64,000 bases of DNA from Daucus carota subsp. sativus (GCF_001625215.2 NC_030385.2:42371598-42435597), one strand, 5' to 3'. Positions 33,980 to 46,400 are shown, numbered from the stretch's first letter. Notes: generated by a model not told the origin, from the sequence alone. Numbers and translations are program-made.

Positions 33980-35495
33980 ATGTATATCTTTCGCCAATTG
34001 CCACTCCTCCTCCTCTGTTTTTTCATTCCATTCTCCGCTGCAGCGCCTCTCCATCGAGGCGCCCCTGCCTCGCGTTGGCTCAGTGCCACTGCCACCTGGT
34101 ACGGGAGCCCTGACGGCGATGGCAGTGATGGTAAATTAAATTTTATTCGCAATGCACTGTACTAATTATATTATTTTAGAGTTAATTGTATTTCGCATCC
34201 CGACACTTAAGCCCAGAAATCCTTTACTAAGCAAACTTTCGATAATTGCATTTCGTCATCCACCGGTATTTTGTGCGCGGCAATATGCACCCCTTCCGTC
34301 AACCTTCGTTAAATTTTTGTTAATTTTTTTTTTTTTTGGAGTTTTGCAGGAGGTGCATGTGGGTACGGATCAATGGTGGATGTGAAGCCATACAGGGCGA
34401 GAGTTGGCGCGGTGAGTCCGATTTTGTTCAAAGGTGGTGAAGGTTGCGGCGCCTGTTACAAGGTCAGGTGTTTGGACAGGTCTATTTGCGCCCGCAGAGC
34501 TGTCACTGTGATCATCACTGATGAGTGCCCCGGGGGCTATTGCTCCGGGGGCCGCACACATTTTGACCTCAGCGGAGCTGCATTCGGCCGTTTGGCAGTC
34601 TCTGGTGAACGTAACCAGCTCCGCAACCGTGGTGTCATCCCTGTCACCTACCGCAGGTATGTCAGTGAGAGTCGAACCAGAATTCTATATTTTAGTTGTA
34701 ACTCGTAAACTATCACTTTCGAGGGGGGTTTATTTAGTGGCAAACACAAATGTGCACACTTCCTTTTCTAGAAATGACCATAATTTAGTTTTGTCGTTGT
34801 AATTGAACTTAATGTGGAAATTTTGAAAGTGCAGGACAGCGTGTAAATATCCGGGGAAAAACATAGCGTTTAAGGTGAATGAAGGATCGACTGATCATTG
34901 GCTTTCTCTTTTAGTTGAGTTTGAGGATGGTGATGGGGATCTTGGTTCCATGCATATTAAACAGGTTCGGTACCTACCTGTTAATTCTGTTTTATACACC
35001 TGGTTAAGCCCTTCCCGTAACACCTTGATTTAACACGTGGAGAAGGGTCTCGGTTAGGTATCTTTAGCAGACAAGAACTGCGAAGATCATTTGTGTGCTG
35101 GAAAGTTTTGCGCACATGAGTTTCTTTTAAATGTTCAGAAACATGTTGCAGAACAGTTATTCTCTTGTAAATCTTAGGTTGAAACAAGTAATTATTGCAG
35201 ATTGCTAGCATTGTTTATAGAATTTGTGTGCTTTGTTCTTTTCTAATAATCTGCTAAATGCATAAAACTAATAGAGGCGAATTTATTGATGCCACAGGCA
35301 GGATCAAGCGAGTGGCTAGAGATGAGTCACGTCTGGGGAGCAACCTGGTGCAAAAATGGAGGACCGTTGAAAGGACCATTTTCAGTGAAAGTAACGACTC
35401 TGGCAACCGCTAAAACGCTATCTGCTAGAGATGTTATTCCAGCCAATTGGTCTCCGAAAGCCACTTACACCTCCCGCCTTAATTTCTTCGTCTAG
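33980..35495 (+). CDS. Beta-expansin (EXPB)
   Basis: Exons 33980-34130, 34350-34656, 34835-34964 and 35298-35495 join in frame to 261 residues, the normal expansin length. Expansins loosen cell walls non-hydrolytically at acid pH. A signal peptide (about 1-22, LPLLLLCFFIPFSAAA) is followed by TWYG (39-42), GACGYG (52-57), the six-cysteine double-psi beta-barrel domain, and the HFD motif (121-123, HFDLSG). The C-terminal CBM63-like domain runs from about 165 to 261, with conserved Trp (W202, W209, W213) and NWSPKATYTSRLNF at the end. The layout and the C-terminus mark the beta rather than the alpha class; the precise subgroup (EXPB3/EXPB15-like) is not resolved. Intron phases agree throughout. 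All key residues are present, so it should be functional. Confidence 0.95.
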
Positions 35496-36977
35496 CTAGC
35501 AACCAGCCTCGGAGCCAGCCAGCAAAGAAAAGTATATATGTAATATGGATAAAAAATGCAGGCATGTACTGGATAAAGAATCCAATGCCATGTATTCTGA
35601 ATATTGTCGATGTCGTTATTTCTGTATTTATTATCTGCTACATGCATATTGTAGCCCTCTCCAAAGGGAGAGTGAGCGTTTATCTCTGTAGCCTTTTCGC
35701 AATAATATCATGTCTTTAATTTCTACTATCAAATGTTACTCTGCGGAACCAGAATTCTGAAAGATCCGAGGCTCTGACATTATGAGTAGGAGGCTTTGCG
35801 ACTTTGGCATGTGCCCCTAAAAGTAAGTGGACCACATGTAAAAAAGAATGTGTGGATGATGCTTGATCGTATCACCTCATTCACATGTGAATAAGATCTG
35901 AAGCTCTGCAACAAGATTAAGTTTAATAGGTACTATACAGGGTTTTTTTCCTGAATTTTATTTTAAATATAAAAAGGAATAAAGATCTTTAGCATGTGAA
36001 GAATCTGAATCTCTCGCTTTCTGTCTCACACGCACTACTATTGGACTTGTGGCGTTTGGCATTTTTCCAAAGAATGTGGAACTTATAATTATGCTGTAAG
36101 AGTAATAAGGACTTGAGTAACTGTGAATAATAGATAAAGTGAATGAGAGAGTGAGTAGTACTATTAAAACTATTATTTATGTAATTTACACATTGTTTAG
36201 GCTTAATGATCTTCATAAATACCTTGCAAGGGTTGAGCCATCTGGTAACGAGGGTTACTAATGGCGTACCTGGGATGTTAGAAACCCCATACATCTGAGT
36301 TGGCTAGGAGCTGGTTCCTAAGTCCGCTATTGACAAGTGTAAATCTCTTAAGTTTCCTCGACTATTTTTATAGAGGTCCTGACAAACATATGTTGCAACA
36401 TACTTTTCGCGCTTATTATCCACAGAAAGGTAAAAACCCTAGTTGTTTGGCACAGATCCTGTGGATAACAAGTATAGAATAGTATTCTGCAACAATCGTC
36501 TGCCACTGATGGAGACCCAAATTTAAAATTAGATTGTTTTCATCCAAAAAAAGCAATTGATAGATGCATTGATATCTCCTAAAATTGACAAGGCATTCCA
36601 TCTTACAGAGCACACTTGTGTGCAATAATTTACAGGGGAAGTGGATTAATAGTGGGATAATGATTGCAGACGGAATGATTAGGATGTCACTTATTTTGGT
36701 ACATACTCTATCGGAGTTGAAACACGTTGTCGAAACAATTTAAAGAATTTGAGGGGGGAAAAGTCAGCAGTATCTGCTTCAGATGGTTAAGCTTCAGTAA
36801 ACAATCACAGTTATTCTCCATATAAATTGGTGAACTTGGTATAAGAATTTCTTTATGAATGATCAACTCTCAGCTATAGAGAAGTCAAGAAGCAACATAT
36901 AGATGAGTTCAACCTAAAACTGGACAAAAAATTTAATGAACAGGCATCTCGGACTCACTCTGTTCAGTAATTTCTAG
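35496..36977. other. Intergenic region between convergent genes
   Basis: Contains the 3' region of the expansin gene (a TTATTTCTGTATTTATTATC-type AT-rich tail) and of the clathrin light chain gene on the other strand. No other gene, RNA or clear transposon was recognised. Confidence 0.55.
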
Positions 36978-37976
36978 TTATGTTGCCTCTGCAGCAGCAG
37001 CAGGTTTAGATTCATCCTTTGCAGGCTCTGAGGAAGCGTCTTTCCCATCCTTGGAATTTTTCGCATCTTTTCCATCCTTTGTGTCCTTTTCATCTTTCGC
37101 GGGTGGGAGCATATGAGCTGGAGGATTTTGCTTCAGCTTCACAATCAACTGTCTCATTCTAGAAAGATCAGTCGGTTTCCCAGGTTTTGGTCCTTGAATG
37201 ACGGCTACTGAGGTCTTCTTTTCCTCTTCCTTCTTCCCCCGTCTCTTAACACTAGCAACCTCTCGAGGGATGATCTCTGCTATTGCTTTCCAATACTGTT
37301 GGTCAGCTTCTTTATGGAACTTCTCTTGATTGGCCAGGCTTATCTGATCCAACCAAAATTTATATTTTGATTACCTTATGTGATTACTAAAAATGGTCAC
37401 TGTATTCAAGATTTTACCTTCTCTCTTTCTCTGTTATGAGTCTTGTTAGTTTCACAATTAAGCCTCCTCTTCTCAGTAAAAGCTTTTTTATACTCCTCAG
37501 CCTCTTTGATGATCTCGTTCCGCATTTCCTTTTCCTTCTTCTCCTTTTCCTCTAGATAGATTGCATTTTGCCTAGCCAAACAAAAAATTCTCATTACATT
37601 AGCTATTTCTGGCGAAAATGTTAATATTGTTAGCCTTAATTGATTTCGCGATAACAAAAACACATCTTGATTGCATTTCACTGATCTACAGATCAATTAG
37701 CACACACAACACACATTACAACAATAACTCATGCACATACCGACGCCACTCACGAAAGGCAGAGCTTTCCTCCTGCATATGAATCGGTTCGGGTAGCAGG
37801 GGACCATCATTAGAAGAAGAGAAGATCCCCTCTGTAACCGCATTGTCATTAGATCCCACGGGTGGTGACTGAATGGAGTCATTACCATTTAACTCGTGTT
37901 GATCTTCTTTAATGGGACTCGCGGCATGCTCACCTTCTTCATTGCTGACATCTACTGTGTCATCAAATCCCTCCAT
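36978..37976 (-). CDS. Clathrin light chain
   Basis: Exons 37976-37741, 37571-37418 and 37343-36978 give 251 residues. Clathrin light chains bind the proximal leg of the heavy chain and regulate coat assembly in endocytosis and trans-Golgi traffic. Residues 1-70 are acidic and low-complexity ([20 protein letters not shown]). The heavy-chain-binding helix starts with the hallmark [20 protein letters not shown] and continues as a charged coiled coil to about residue 145 ([36 protein letters not shown]). The C-terminal part has the plant-specific [16 protein letters not shown], the [18 protein letters not shown] box, and a Lys/Asp-rich repeat tail ([17 protein letters not shown]). Junctions preserve the frame (phases 2 and 0). 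It lies about 0.4 kb downstream of the IST1-like gene on the same strand. Confidence 0.95.
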
Positions 37977-38382
37977 TATGAAACTGTTGATCTACCTATA
38001 TGTTTGCATGCATGTATTTTCTTTCTCAGATCAGAAGCAATACAGACACAGTCTTTTTCTATTTTAGACAGGCATCTCTTTCAAGCCAAAAGATATCCGA
38101 AAAGAGGGGGACAACAATTCAACATATACTGTCTATTGTATTGTGAGCTAAATTAGTAAGGTAAAAATTATCTCAAATTTGATCATATAATGTTTTTTTA
38201 TATATAATAACATAAAGCTTTAAAATCAATAGATTAAACAATAAAGAAAATCTCCCATCTATTTCTACAAAATGACCATAAACCTACAACTCTATCAAAA
38301 TTCAAATTAATCAATGCAAAAATGTTGAACATGGCAGATGATATCAGAAAACAATGAGCTGAAGATTACTATGCCTAAGTCA

Positions 38383-40411
38383 CTACTTTCTCCTCTGGGG
38401 CTGCTTCTGCAATGCAGCTTTCTTGAGAGCCATAAACTGTTCTGCTAATTCGTTGTAGTCAGGCAGCTTTGGATGAATACAAGGAGAACGAGGTGCATTA
38501 CTCCAAAGATCAGTTGGCTGTTGGAATGGGAATGATTTGGACCGGAGAATGCTATCAGCCTGATCATCTTCGGGCCTTTTAGGTGGCATAGTGGTGGCCC
38601 TCGTGTAAGAGTGTTGAGTTTGTTTCGGTCTTATCAAGGTGCTAATACATTCTGCTTCCTGTTTCGCTTGACTCATGTGTTCGTAAGGAAGATAGTCAAC
38701 ATACATCTTTTCTTTGTGCACACTTTCAGGTTGGGTAGTTGTGACTCCATTGCAAGAACCTGGCTTATTTTTTACCCCATGAGAATCTTCCACAGCTACA
38801 ATTCTCCTCTTTGGCAGCAAAGGTGGACTTTCTGAATCATCGCTGCCATCTTTCACTTGCACCTTCTTGGGAAGATCTCTGCACTCGTAAGATTTGAGAT
38901 TCGAATTCATAGAACCCCCATAATAAATAGAAGATTCCAAATCATTAACATTTATATTCTCTGCAGACTGTGTTCTCTTTCTCAATTTATTCCCATCTCC
39001 CTTCCTACTCTTTATATAGCTTTTTGAGCTTGCTTTCTTATTCATTGAGCTATGTAGATCTATATCTCCATCATACCAGACTTCAGATTCCTTTCGTGTG
39101 GAATCAGATGATTTGAACAGAAAAAGTCTTTGATCTTGGATATTATTACCATCTTTGCGAACAGGAAACTTGAACTCCTCAATGTCATCTAGATAAACAA
39201 TTTTTTCTGGCTTTTGGTCAGATAGCATTTCTGATGTAGAATCTTCATATATACCTCCTTCCTCGCGTCTTTCAGTTAGAAAAGGTTGCTTGGAGTAGTC
39301 TAGTGCTAGTGGAGATCTGTTTCCCTCTTCATTCCCTTCAGCCTTGCTAACAATCATTGCCTGTAAATCAGAATCTCCATATTCACTGTGCTTACCATAA
39401 GTGCCACTTTCTGGAATTGTTTCGCTGTCGCTGCTTTGGCTTTCTTGAGGTTTTGGGAGGCTATGGCTTTCAGGATTTGTTGTCTGAAGTTGTTGCCACT
39501 CGGGAGTGTACTCAAGTGCCAACGGTTCTTCTTTAATGCTGCTAGCTATTTCATCCATTAATTTATATCTAGCATCATCAGATACTGATTTTGCAGAGAG
39601 ATTTTCTTTGATCTGTTCAATACAAAGTTGAGAAACATAAGCTCAGAAATTATTCAGACCAAAATAACAAAAGCCCTGAGCCACCTACTGTTTGGTTCAC
39701 AAGATTTCCGGGAAGTAACTCAAGAGCAATCTTTGTCATCTTCTGACCATAACGTTTGGCAAAGAGACTTCGGAGCTTGCAAAGCTCAGGCAGATCCCCA
39801 CATCTTGCAGATGCGAATACAAGAGTTGACACTGCCTCATTGATGTCATTAGGACAGTCCCTAAAGCACAAATGATAACAAAATTAAAGAAGCTCAAGAA
39901 AACATTAAAAAAACAAAAAGATCAAGGGAATGATGAGACGTTGAATACCTGTGCTTTCGGATATAGGGAAGATTAATTACAATAAATTCACAGAAAGCTT
40001 CCAACAGATCATACACAGCAAACATTCTTTCATCCTTGATGATATGCTCTACCTTTAATAACACATGCAAAATATTCAAATTACTCTTACACCAATAGTA
40101 AATTTCGCGTACTGAATATTAAAACAAACCAAATCAACATATTAGTGCATAGACGCACCCGATTGAAGGCATTCTGATCATAGCCAAACTTGAGAAGCAG
40201 AGCAACATCATCGCGTGAATACCTCAGAATCGAACTTCTCTTGTTCTTGAGAAGCTTAAGGCGGCACTGGACCCTTCTCAGCAATTTCTTACTGTAAAAC
40301 ATTCAGACAATTAAACCAAGCTCAGAAGCTTTAGCTGCATGTAACAACATGCAAAGAAGAAGTAAATTACCACTTAGATGCCTTTCCCCATCCAAAAATA
40401 ACGTCCAACAT
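38383..40411 (-). CDS. IST1-like protein (ESCRT-III-related)
   Basis: Exons 40411-40371, 40291-40159, 40052-39949, 39860-39689 and 39612-38383 join in frame to 559 residues. The N-terminal ~175 residues are the IST1 (DUF292) helical domain: MLDVIFGWGKASKCKKLLRR, then IEHIIKDERMFAVYDLLEAF-like helices, LVFASARCGDLPELCKLRSL and FAKRYGQKMTKIALEL. IST1 proteins bind CHMP/VPS4 and act in multivesicular-body sorting. The long last exon encodes a Ser/Glu-rich tail, predicted disordered, with no MIM motif that I can place with confidence, ending in YNELAEQFMALKKAALQKQP, conserved in plant IST1-like proteins. The start was chosen from the conserved MLDVIFGW. The fourth intron donor (ACA|GTAGGT) is weaker than the others. 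Confidence 0.93.
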
Positions 40412-42142
40412 TTTCTCAAGTTGCAAAGGTTGTTGTCTGAATGCTTTAGCTCATGGATTATATGTATATAAATATAAATATAAGTATAAATTTAATATTT
40501 ATGTTGAAAAGTGATGAAAATGTTGCATAGTAGGAGGAGTGGGTTGAGAAAATGAAGAAAGTGGCGCCAAACGGTTGCCTTGCACAAACTGCCCACTTGC
40601 CACTAGTCCACTATACTACACTTCCTCTTTATTAATTTTACGCTTATTTCATCTTTCCTTTTCTCAACTTAAAACCCGTTTTTTATTTTTGTCAAAAATA
40701 AAATTCTATTATTTATTTGTTTTTAATATAAAATCAAAATACTAAAATTTTGGCATGTCAGGATTTGGATCCTCTTGAGTTCATTAATTAATAACATTTT
40801 CTAATAAATTATTTATTATAAAAAAATATATTTAAACAGCCTCATCGAAACAATATTCTCATCCTTCTAATTTTTAGTCATTTTTGTTACGATCTTAACT
40901 ATCATGAACTCACATAACATGTTATACAAAAAAATTTATTTAACACACCTAACAAGAATATATCAACCCAAATATATTTATTAATAATTTAAAATTCTAT
41001 TTTAATTAAAAAATACATATTATTCTAATATAATTTTATCTTTACAATAGAATTAAATATTAAAATATACATATGATAAAATAACAAATATTATAAATCA
41101 TAGCACAAATTATAAATTAACTATCGATTATTGATTAATCTTAGTTTTCAGACATTCATATCTATAATATTGAAATAAAAATATTAAAAGTTTGACAGGT
41201 AAGTATTTATATTTGTTTGTCCCCTAAATTTACAACATGTTGTAATGGATCGTCTTATTATTGTCAAAATATTTAAATATTAACCAAATACATTTATTAA
41301 TTATTTTAAAATATATTTAATAAATAAATACAAATTATTCTTATATATTTAATAAAAGAACACATATCATTGTAATATAATTTTATCTTCGTAATAAAAT
41401 TAAATATCAAAATATATACCGTAAATCAACATATCTTGTGAACTACCATAGACAAGACTTCTCATAAATTTTTCTGGAACAAGGCTTGTAATTGGTTAGT
41501 AAATATAATAATAAATTAAACTTATTATATATTTACGGATATGTATGCATTGTGCGATTGGAAAACTCATCTAGCTTTCTCATTTCACCTGTCAAAAATT
41601 AATGCTGGGGTCTTGAGCGAACCTAACAATTTTCAATTTCTGTGTGAAAAGGAGACAATATTTCTGCCCAGAAAATGACTGAAGCGTTGATATCCTGAAA
41701 TACGTGTTGTAGCTTTACCTAATCTATGCTTTAACCGAACGCCTAAATAACTGATTAGTGATAACTACATAAATCAGCTACCAAACATGGTTAGTATTCT
41801 GAAATATTGGTAATGGTTAATGAATGGATCAAGTGAATAGATAATTAAGTAAATTTAAGATGGAAACTGGAAGAACATGAAGTTACTGTAACGAAATTTA
41901 TCAAGCGCGTAATGCTGGTATCATTCATCATCAGCCAAGAAACAGAGAAGAAATTTATAACGAAAATAGGTACCCAAAATTGTCCCAAGTTTTTTTCTTC
42001 CAAATTGTTGATTTTTGATTGGAACCCCTTATACAAATAAATCACCCAATTAAGATCAGCCGATTTGGGACAAAATTTGAGGGACGTAGCATTACTCAAT
42101 TCATAAAGACGAGGTTGTATGTTTCTGTCTTTGAGCAGCAGA
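40412..42142. other. AT-rich intergenic region
   Basis: Upstream region of the IST1-like gene and downstream region of the NHL gene. 40680-41560 is strongly AT-rich with diverged internal repeats (TTTAATAAATAAATA, AATATAATTTTATC twice near 41030 and 41375). No gene recognised. Confidence 0.55.
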
Positions 42143-42844
42143 TTACAATGTAGCATGTATTGTATATGTGCTTGTTATGATCTCGGGATTCTTGTCCGCT
42201 GACAAGCTATCAAGTGTCAAAGAACAGTTTACATATACCACAAACTCCCTCAATTTGTATTCCCCCACCACAATAGTTATAGGTGCCTGCACCTGCACAA
42301 CCATCGGCACCATTCTGTTTTTCTGATCCTGTTTGAGTGTCTCTTGAATGCCTGAATCTAGTTTACTCTTTCCATTCATATCGACGTGCATGATACTTAT
42401 GTTATTGGTGCCTTGTCGAAAACTTGGTAGCTTCCCTTGGCTAAGTTCCTGGTCTCTGTACCAGAGTGTTACATTGCTCTCTTTTCCGTAGATTAGACTG
42501 ATGTGAGCGTTGGGATTATTGGCCTCTACATTTACGACGAATTCTGATTTCAGCCTCATGTCTGGAAGAGGTTCAAAGCTTTTTACATGTACGGATTTCA
42601 CCTTGTAAGAAGGGACCTGGGGCTTCAGGATTGTGTAAAAGTATAAAGCAAGTCCCGCGAGGATTATTATCAGGATGAATAGGAAACAGTAACAACAGCA
42701 AATGCACCTGAGGCAGGAATTTCCGGACTTTCTAGGACGGCCATAGGGATTCTGGTAAAGAGGTATTCTGGCGCTCTCGTTAGAATGCATCGTTGTATAT
42801 GCAGGTGGAGGTCTATTGATTGTCGGATGGGGATCAGGAACCAT
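42143..42844 (-). CDS. NHL (NDR1/HIN1-like) LEA_2-domain membrane protein
   Basis: A single exon of 233 residues. A Pro-rich cytosolic N-terminus (PPPAYTTMH; IPLYQNPYGRPRKSG) is followed by a Cys-rich juxtamembrane stretch (CLRCICCCYCF), possibly acylated, and one transmembrane segment at about 53-72. Residues about 85-215 form the LEA_2 domain, with NVEANNPNAHISLIYG containing the NPN signature. It also has the conserved YRDQELSQGKLPSF segment and a basic loop, ending YTIHATL. NHL proteins sit in the plasma membrane or at contact sites and are linked to pathogen and stress responses; this resembles the NHL6/NHL13-type group with a Pro-rich head. Its upstream region (42887-43320) was copied to 50151-50540. 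Confidence 0.9.
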   Translation of the reverse strand: MVPDPHPTINRPPPAYTTMHSNESARIPLYQNPYGRPRKSGNSCLRCICCCYCFLFILIIILAGLALYFYTILKPQVPSYKVKSVHVKSFEPLPDMRLKSEFVVNVEANNPNAHISLIYGKESNVTLWYRDQELSQGKLPSFRQGTNNISIMHVDMNGKSKLDSGIQETLKQDQKNRMVPMVVQVQAPITIVVGEYKLREFVVYVNCSLTLDSLSADKNPEIITSTYTIHATL

Positions 42845-43325
42845 AAATTACTTGCAAAGAGACGGAGGACCCTTTGCAAGGCCTATGGCACCATCAAGGG
42901 CACGAAACAGGAAGAAGCAATTGAAAAAGAAGAAAGATTTCTTCTTCTGTTCTTGGCCAAAATCTGACCAGAGGTGTATTCCACAAAGATATAGAAAAAA
43001 TTAGACATAGGCTCCATTAGTTCAGGGGATTTCTTACATGTGTGTGGCTTAAAAATCACCTTAGTGTTCATATACTAATTTTGGCGCAGACCATTTAAGT
43101 TGATATTGTTCATATCCTATTTAAGTTTTGTGTCACAATTTTAGACATAACTTGAAATAATTTCTGACACTGTAACCATGTTTAAATATCCTGGAAACAT
43201 CGCAAATTATATAAGGCACATAATTAAAGAGATAACATATTTACATTCTCGGGCTCTAGTTATAGTTCAGTAGCAGCACAAATAATTTTGTATCTGAATC
43301 CGAAAGATCTTAGAGAAAAAGATGG

Positions 43326-43733
43326 TCAACATGAAACTCGACTAGGCCTGGGAGAAAAAACACTGACAGCTAATCTTGATTTGCAAACCGTGACTGAGCT
43401 CGTCCTTATAAACGACACAACTGATACAGCCACTGATTTCACTCTAACAGCAGCCCTGTTAAGTTTCCGCGACTTGAGCATTTTTCTTGAAGACATTTCA
43501 CCTGATCCTAAATTGTAACTCTGAAGGTAAATCAGCCTTTTCTTCGCTCTGTCACGCTTATAACTCAAACCCTTGGTTTCATTATCCACACTTGTCACCT
43601 TTCGCCGCGAAGTGGTTAAATTCTGGCGGTAATCATCTTCTGCAAAACTCTGATCAAGAGGCTCGTATGAGGCCTGCAGGTCAGCCCTTCTGCGGCTGAA
43701 GCGCAATGTGGTGTTTTTTACAAGGGAATTCAT
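43326..43733 (-). CDS. Small basic protein of unknown function
   Basis: A single uninterrupted frame of 135 residues, rich in Arg, Ser and Val, starting MNSLVKNTTLRFSRRRADLQ and ending SVFSPRPSRVSC. No known domain or signal peptide is visible. Similar short intronless basic proteins occur in plants with a middle segment KSRKLNRAAVRVKSVAVSVV, but I cannot name the family. It lies upstream of, and on the same strand as, the NHL gene. A duplicated C-terminal end at 50547-50643 keeps the frame and stop, which mildly supports it being a real gene. No TATA box is obvious. Confidence 0.6.
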   Translation of the reverse strand: MNSLVKNTTLRFSRRRADLQASYEPLDQSFAEDDYRQNLTTSRRKVTSVDNETKGLSYKRDRAKKRLIYLQSYNLGSGEMSSRKMLKSRKLNRAAVRVKSVAVSVVSFIRTSSVTVCKSRLAVSVFSPRPSRVSC

Positions 43734-44621
43734 GGTTGGTTTGGTGAAGTGAAGATGTTGAGTATTGATTTTATAGGCTAAGTGTGGAGTATGTGGTTTT
43801 CTTTGTGATATTTAAATGGCCGTATGCTTTTTATGTATGTATGAACCGTGAGTAGGATTCAACTAAAAAATATTTAGTGTGATTGAACACGTTTTGACTG
43901 TTATCTTGATTTTTTCCGTTGTTGGTAGGCGCAAAAATCTTCAGAAAAATCCAAGTCAACTACTTCAACAACCTGGAGTTTTCTGCCTAGCTACCCCATG
44001 GCCGCCTTCACAACAAATTTTAGTAATACTGGTACCACACACTCGATTTTAGATTCCCTGAGAGTGGCTGAATAGGATTTGAAGAAATATCGAAAAAAAA
44101 GGTTTATAATGTATAAAGGATGTTAATGTTAAGGATCATCTTGTTTGTTGTAGAAATGGACATTTGTATTAGTAGGTGTTTTAAAGATTTCCGATTTGTT
44201 TTTAAAAAATATTTTATCAATTTATTGTTGATTATATTCTGATTATTAACCAATCATGATATCAGCAAATAAAAAAGGCTGAATTTTTGTTAATTAAGTA
44301 AAGAAAAGTTGCGCAATGTTCTAAAGAAAAAGTTAGCAGCTGACTAGCCTGTCTTTCCAACAAATCCAGTAGCTCTCAGCTTTTTGGTATAAATAATAAA
44401 AACGGCAGTTAGTACTCTGGATGATCTTGGCTCGAAAAGCAAGTCTTATCTGCTTCTCAATGTCTGAATATATATTACTGTATTTTTAATAAGTGTGTCT
44501 GGATGAAATCATCGAGACCGTTTGACCAAATTTAAAAAAAAAAAAAGTTTTTATTATTTATTAAAATAAAGAAGATTATAAGTGAAAAGTGATTTGAGTT
44601 ACAAATTATTAAAAGTGTTTG
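43734..44621. other. Intergenic region upstream of the small basic protein gene
   Basis: AT-rich, with no gene, RNA or transposon recognised apart from poly-A tracts near 44090 and 44535. Confidence 0.5.
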
Positions 44622-45150
44622 TGTAACACCCCAGTCTCACACCGAGTCTTGTGGAGACTTTGGTTCAGTTTATAAGCATAAGTACTACTACCAATTGCAC
44701 CAACAAATCATAATCTTTTGGGGGTCTGTAGTGGGCTTGTGGATTACCCAAGCTGTTGCGATTGAGCCAATATATTTAGGCTTATTTTCGGATTCCCACG
44801 AAGGCTGGTGGTATTATCCCGCAATGGGCAGAGATCCAGAAGCGGGGACACGAAGACAGCCGGTATTATCCCACAATGGCTAGAGAGGTTCGATCTACGA
44901 ACCTAGGCCTGTGGGCTATCCGTTTCGGCCTGACAAGAGTGGGGGAGTTTGTAACATCCCAGTCCCACATCGAGGAGACTTTAGTTCAGTGCTCTAACAA
45001 ATCATGATCTTTTGGGGGCCTGTGGTGGGCTTGTGGATTACCCAAGTTGTTGCAATTGGGCCCGTATATTTAGGCTTATTTTCGGATTCGGAATTCGGGA
45101 CTTGACCCGATTTTCAGAAAAAGACTCGGGATTTGACCCGGGTTGTTTCA
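44622..45150. mobile_element. TRIM-like LTR element
   Basis: Starts TGTAACACCCCAGTC and ends GGGTTGTTTCA, and is flanked by an exact 5-bp duplication GTTTG (44617-44621 and 45151-45155). The start sequence recurs at 44950 (TGTAACATCCCAGTCCCAC), and both copies continue through ATCTTTTGGGGG, GGGCTTGTGGATTACCCAA and TATATTTAGGCTTATTTTCG. They behave as two direct LTRs around a very short centre, the first lacking its 3' part. No coding capacity. The form suits a terminal-repeat retrotransposon in miniature. Confidence 0.72.
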
Positions 45151-45687
45151 GTTTGTATAATATTATTTATAAGTGAATTGAGTATTTGGTAATTTAAATT
45201 TATTAATTGAAATAAAATTCAAATTAGTAAAATTGAATTATTTATTAATAAATTAAATTTATTGCACAATAAAAATTTAAACTTCTATAATAAATTACTA
45301 ATCACTAAAAAATGCATTTCTCACTTCAAAATCCAAAACAATCTTTTGCCAAACAACGAGTAACAAGAAGCAAAGTTGAGGTGCTACCAGAAGCTCGTTA
45401 CCAACCAGGCCCTATACATGTGTTTTAAAATAAATAAATTTAAGAGATGAAAAATTGTACAGATTATACAATTGTTAACAATAGATTTTACTTTAATTTT
45501 TTTTTTTTAGAGAGATTTTACTTTAATTCTGTTTAAACTATAGCAATTGATATATAAAAAAACAGAATTACAGGAATTCGAACATCAGCATCATCAGTTC
45601 ATCACGCAATGAGTCATGAGATTTGAATCGAATAAAATAAGAGTATTACTGTAAGCTTTAGGTGGATATAAATGAGGATTTTTAATA

Positions 45688-45937
45688 CTCCCTCCGTTTC
45701 AAATTAGATGTCCACTTTTAAAAAATCACACAGTTTAAGAAAAGTAGTTGTTCACAAATTAATTGCATTAAATGAGCATAATATGTGGTGTGAGATTGAT
45801 CTAGGAAATATAAATAAGAGATATGTGGAGGAGAATTGACTTAGGAAATATGATTTTGCATTGAAAGTTGAAGTGGACAAGTAATTTGAAACAAAAAATT
45901 TTCTTGAAAATGGACATGTAAATTGAAACGGAGGGAG
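45688..45937. mobile_element. Stowaway-like MITE with two empty paralogous sites
   Basis: A 250 bp element with ends CTCCCTCCGTTTCAAATT / AATTGAAACGGAGGGAG and TA on each side. The paralogous stretches near 51255 and 54270 read TTTTTAAATAGGAAAGATGC without the element, directly confirming insertion at TA. Confidence 0.93.
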
Positions 45938-45939
45938 TA

Positions 45940-46060
45940 GAAAAGATGCACTGGCAATGATGCCCACGTGGGGCGCGCCAACTGGATATATAACCGACGT
46001 GGCAGCTGCTCGAGAACTTAATGGGAATCGTGGTGACTCATGGGAAGATCTGAACAATTT
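45940..46060 (+). promoter_or_regulatory. bZIP-motif-dense segment present three times
   Basis: Contains CACGTG (45965-45970), a TATA-like GGATATATAAC, GACGTGGCAG and TGACTCA (46034-46040) within 80 bp. Homologous copies lie at about 51273-51370 (CACGTG at 51287) and 54285-54380 (CACGTG at 54302). A frame through copy 1 (from 45957) is broken in the others, so I read this as a duplicated promoter-like fragment, not a gene. Which gene it came from is unknown. Confidence 0.4.
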
Positions 46061-46400
46061 TTTAATTCGGACATTGTTGTTGACTAGGAATCAACTGAAA
46101 CTGCAAAATGGAAATCCACAACTCAATTCGTCTCTACTTATCTCTCAAGGGATTAATTTAGAAAATCTTTAACTTACATAAAAAACAAAAATAGAAAATC
46201 TCTTATCAGCCTGCTAATTCTAAAGAGAGATATGTTAATTTTTTTAGAAGATAATTTAAAATTTTGATGGCATGTACTACTTTATTTATTACTATAATAA
46301 AATAAAAGTTAATTTTAAAGGAACAAGAAAAGAGGGACGAGGCGATATTAATTTATTTGCTTGCTATTTTATCTGTATCACTGTCTAACAATTTTTTTTA

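Noticed and set aside
45957-46172. Open frame starting MMPTWGAPTGYITDV
   Set aside because: The paralogous copies at 51.28 and 54.30 kb have stops or frame changes in the same stretch; the sequence is better read as a duplicated promoter-like fragment.
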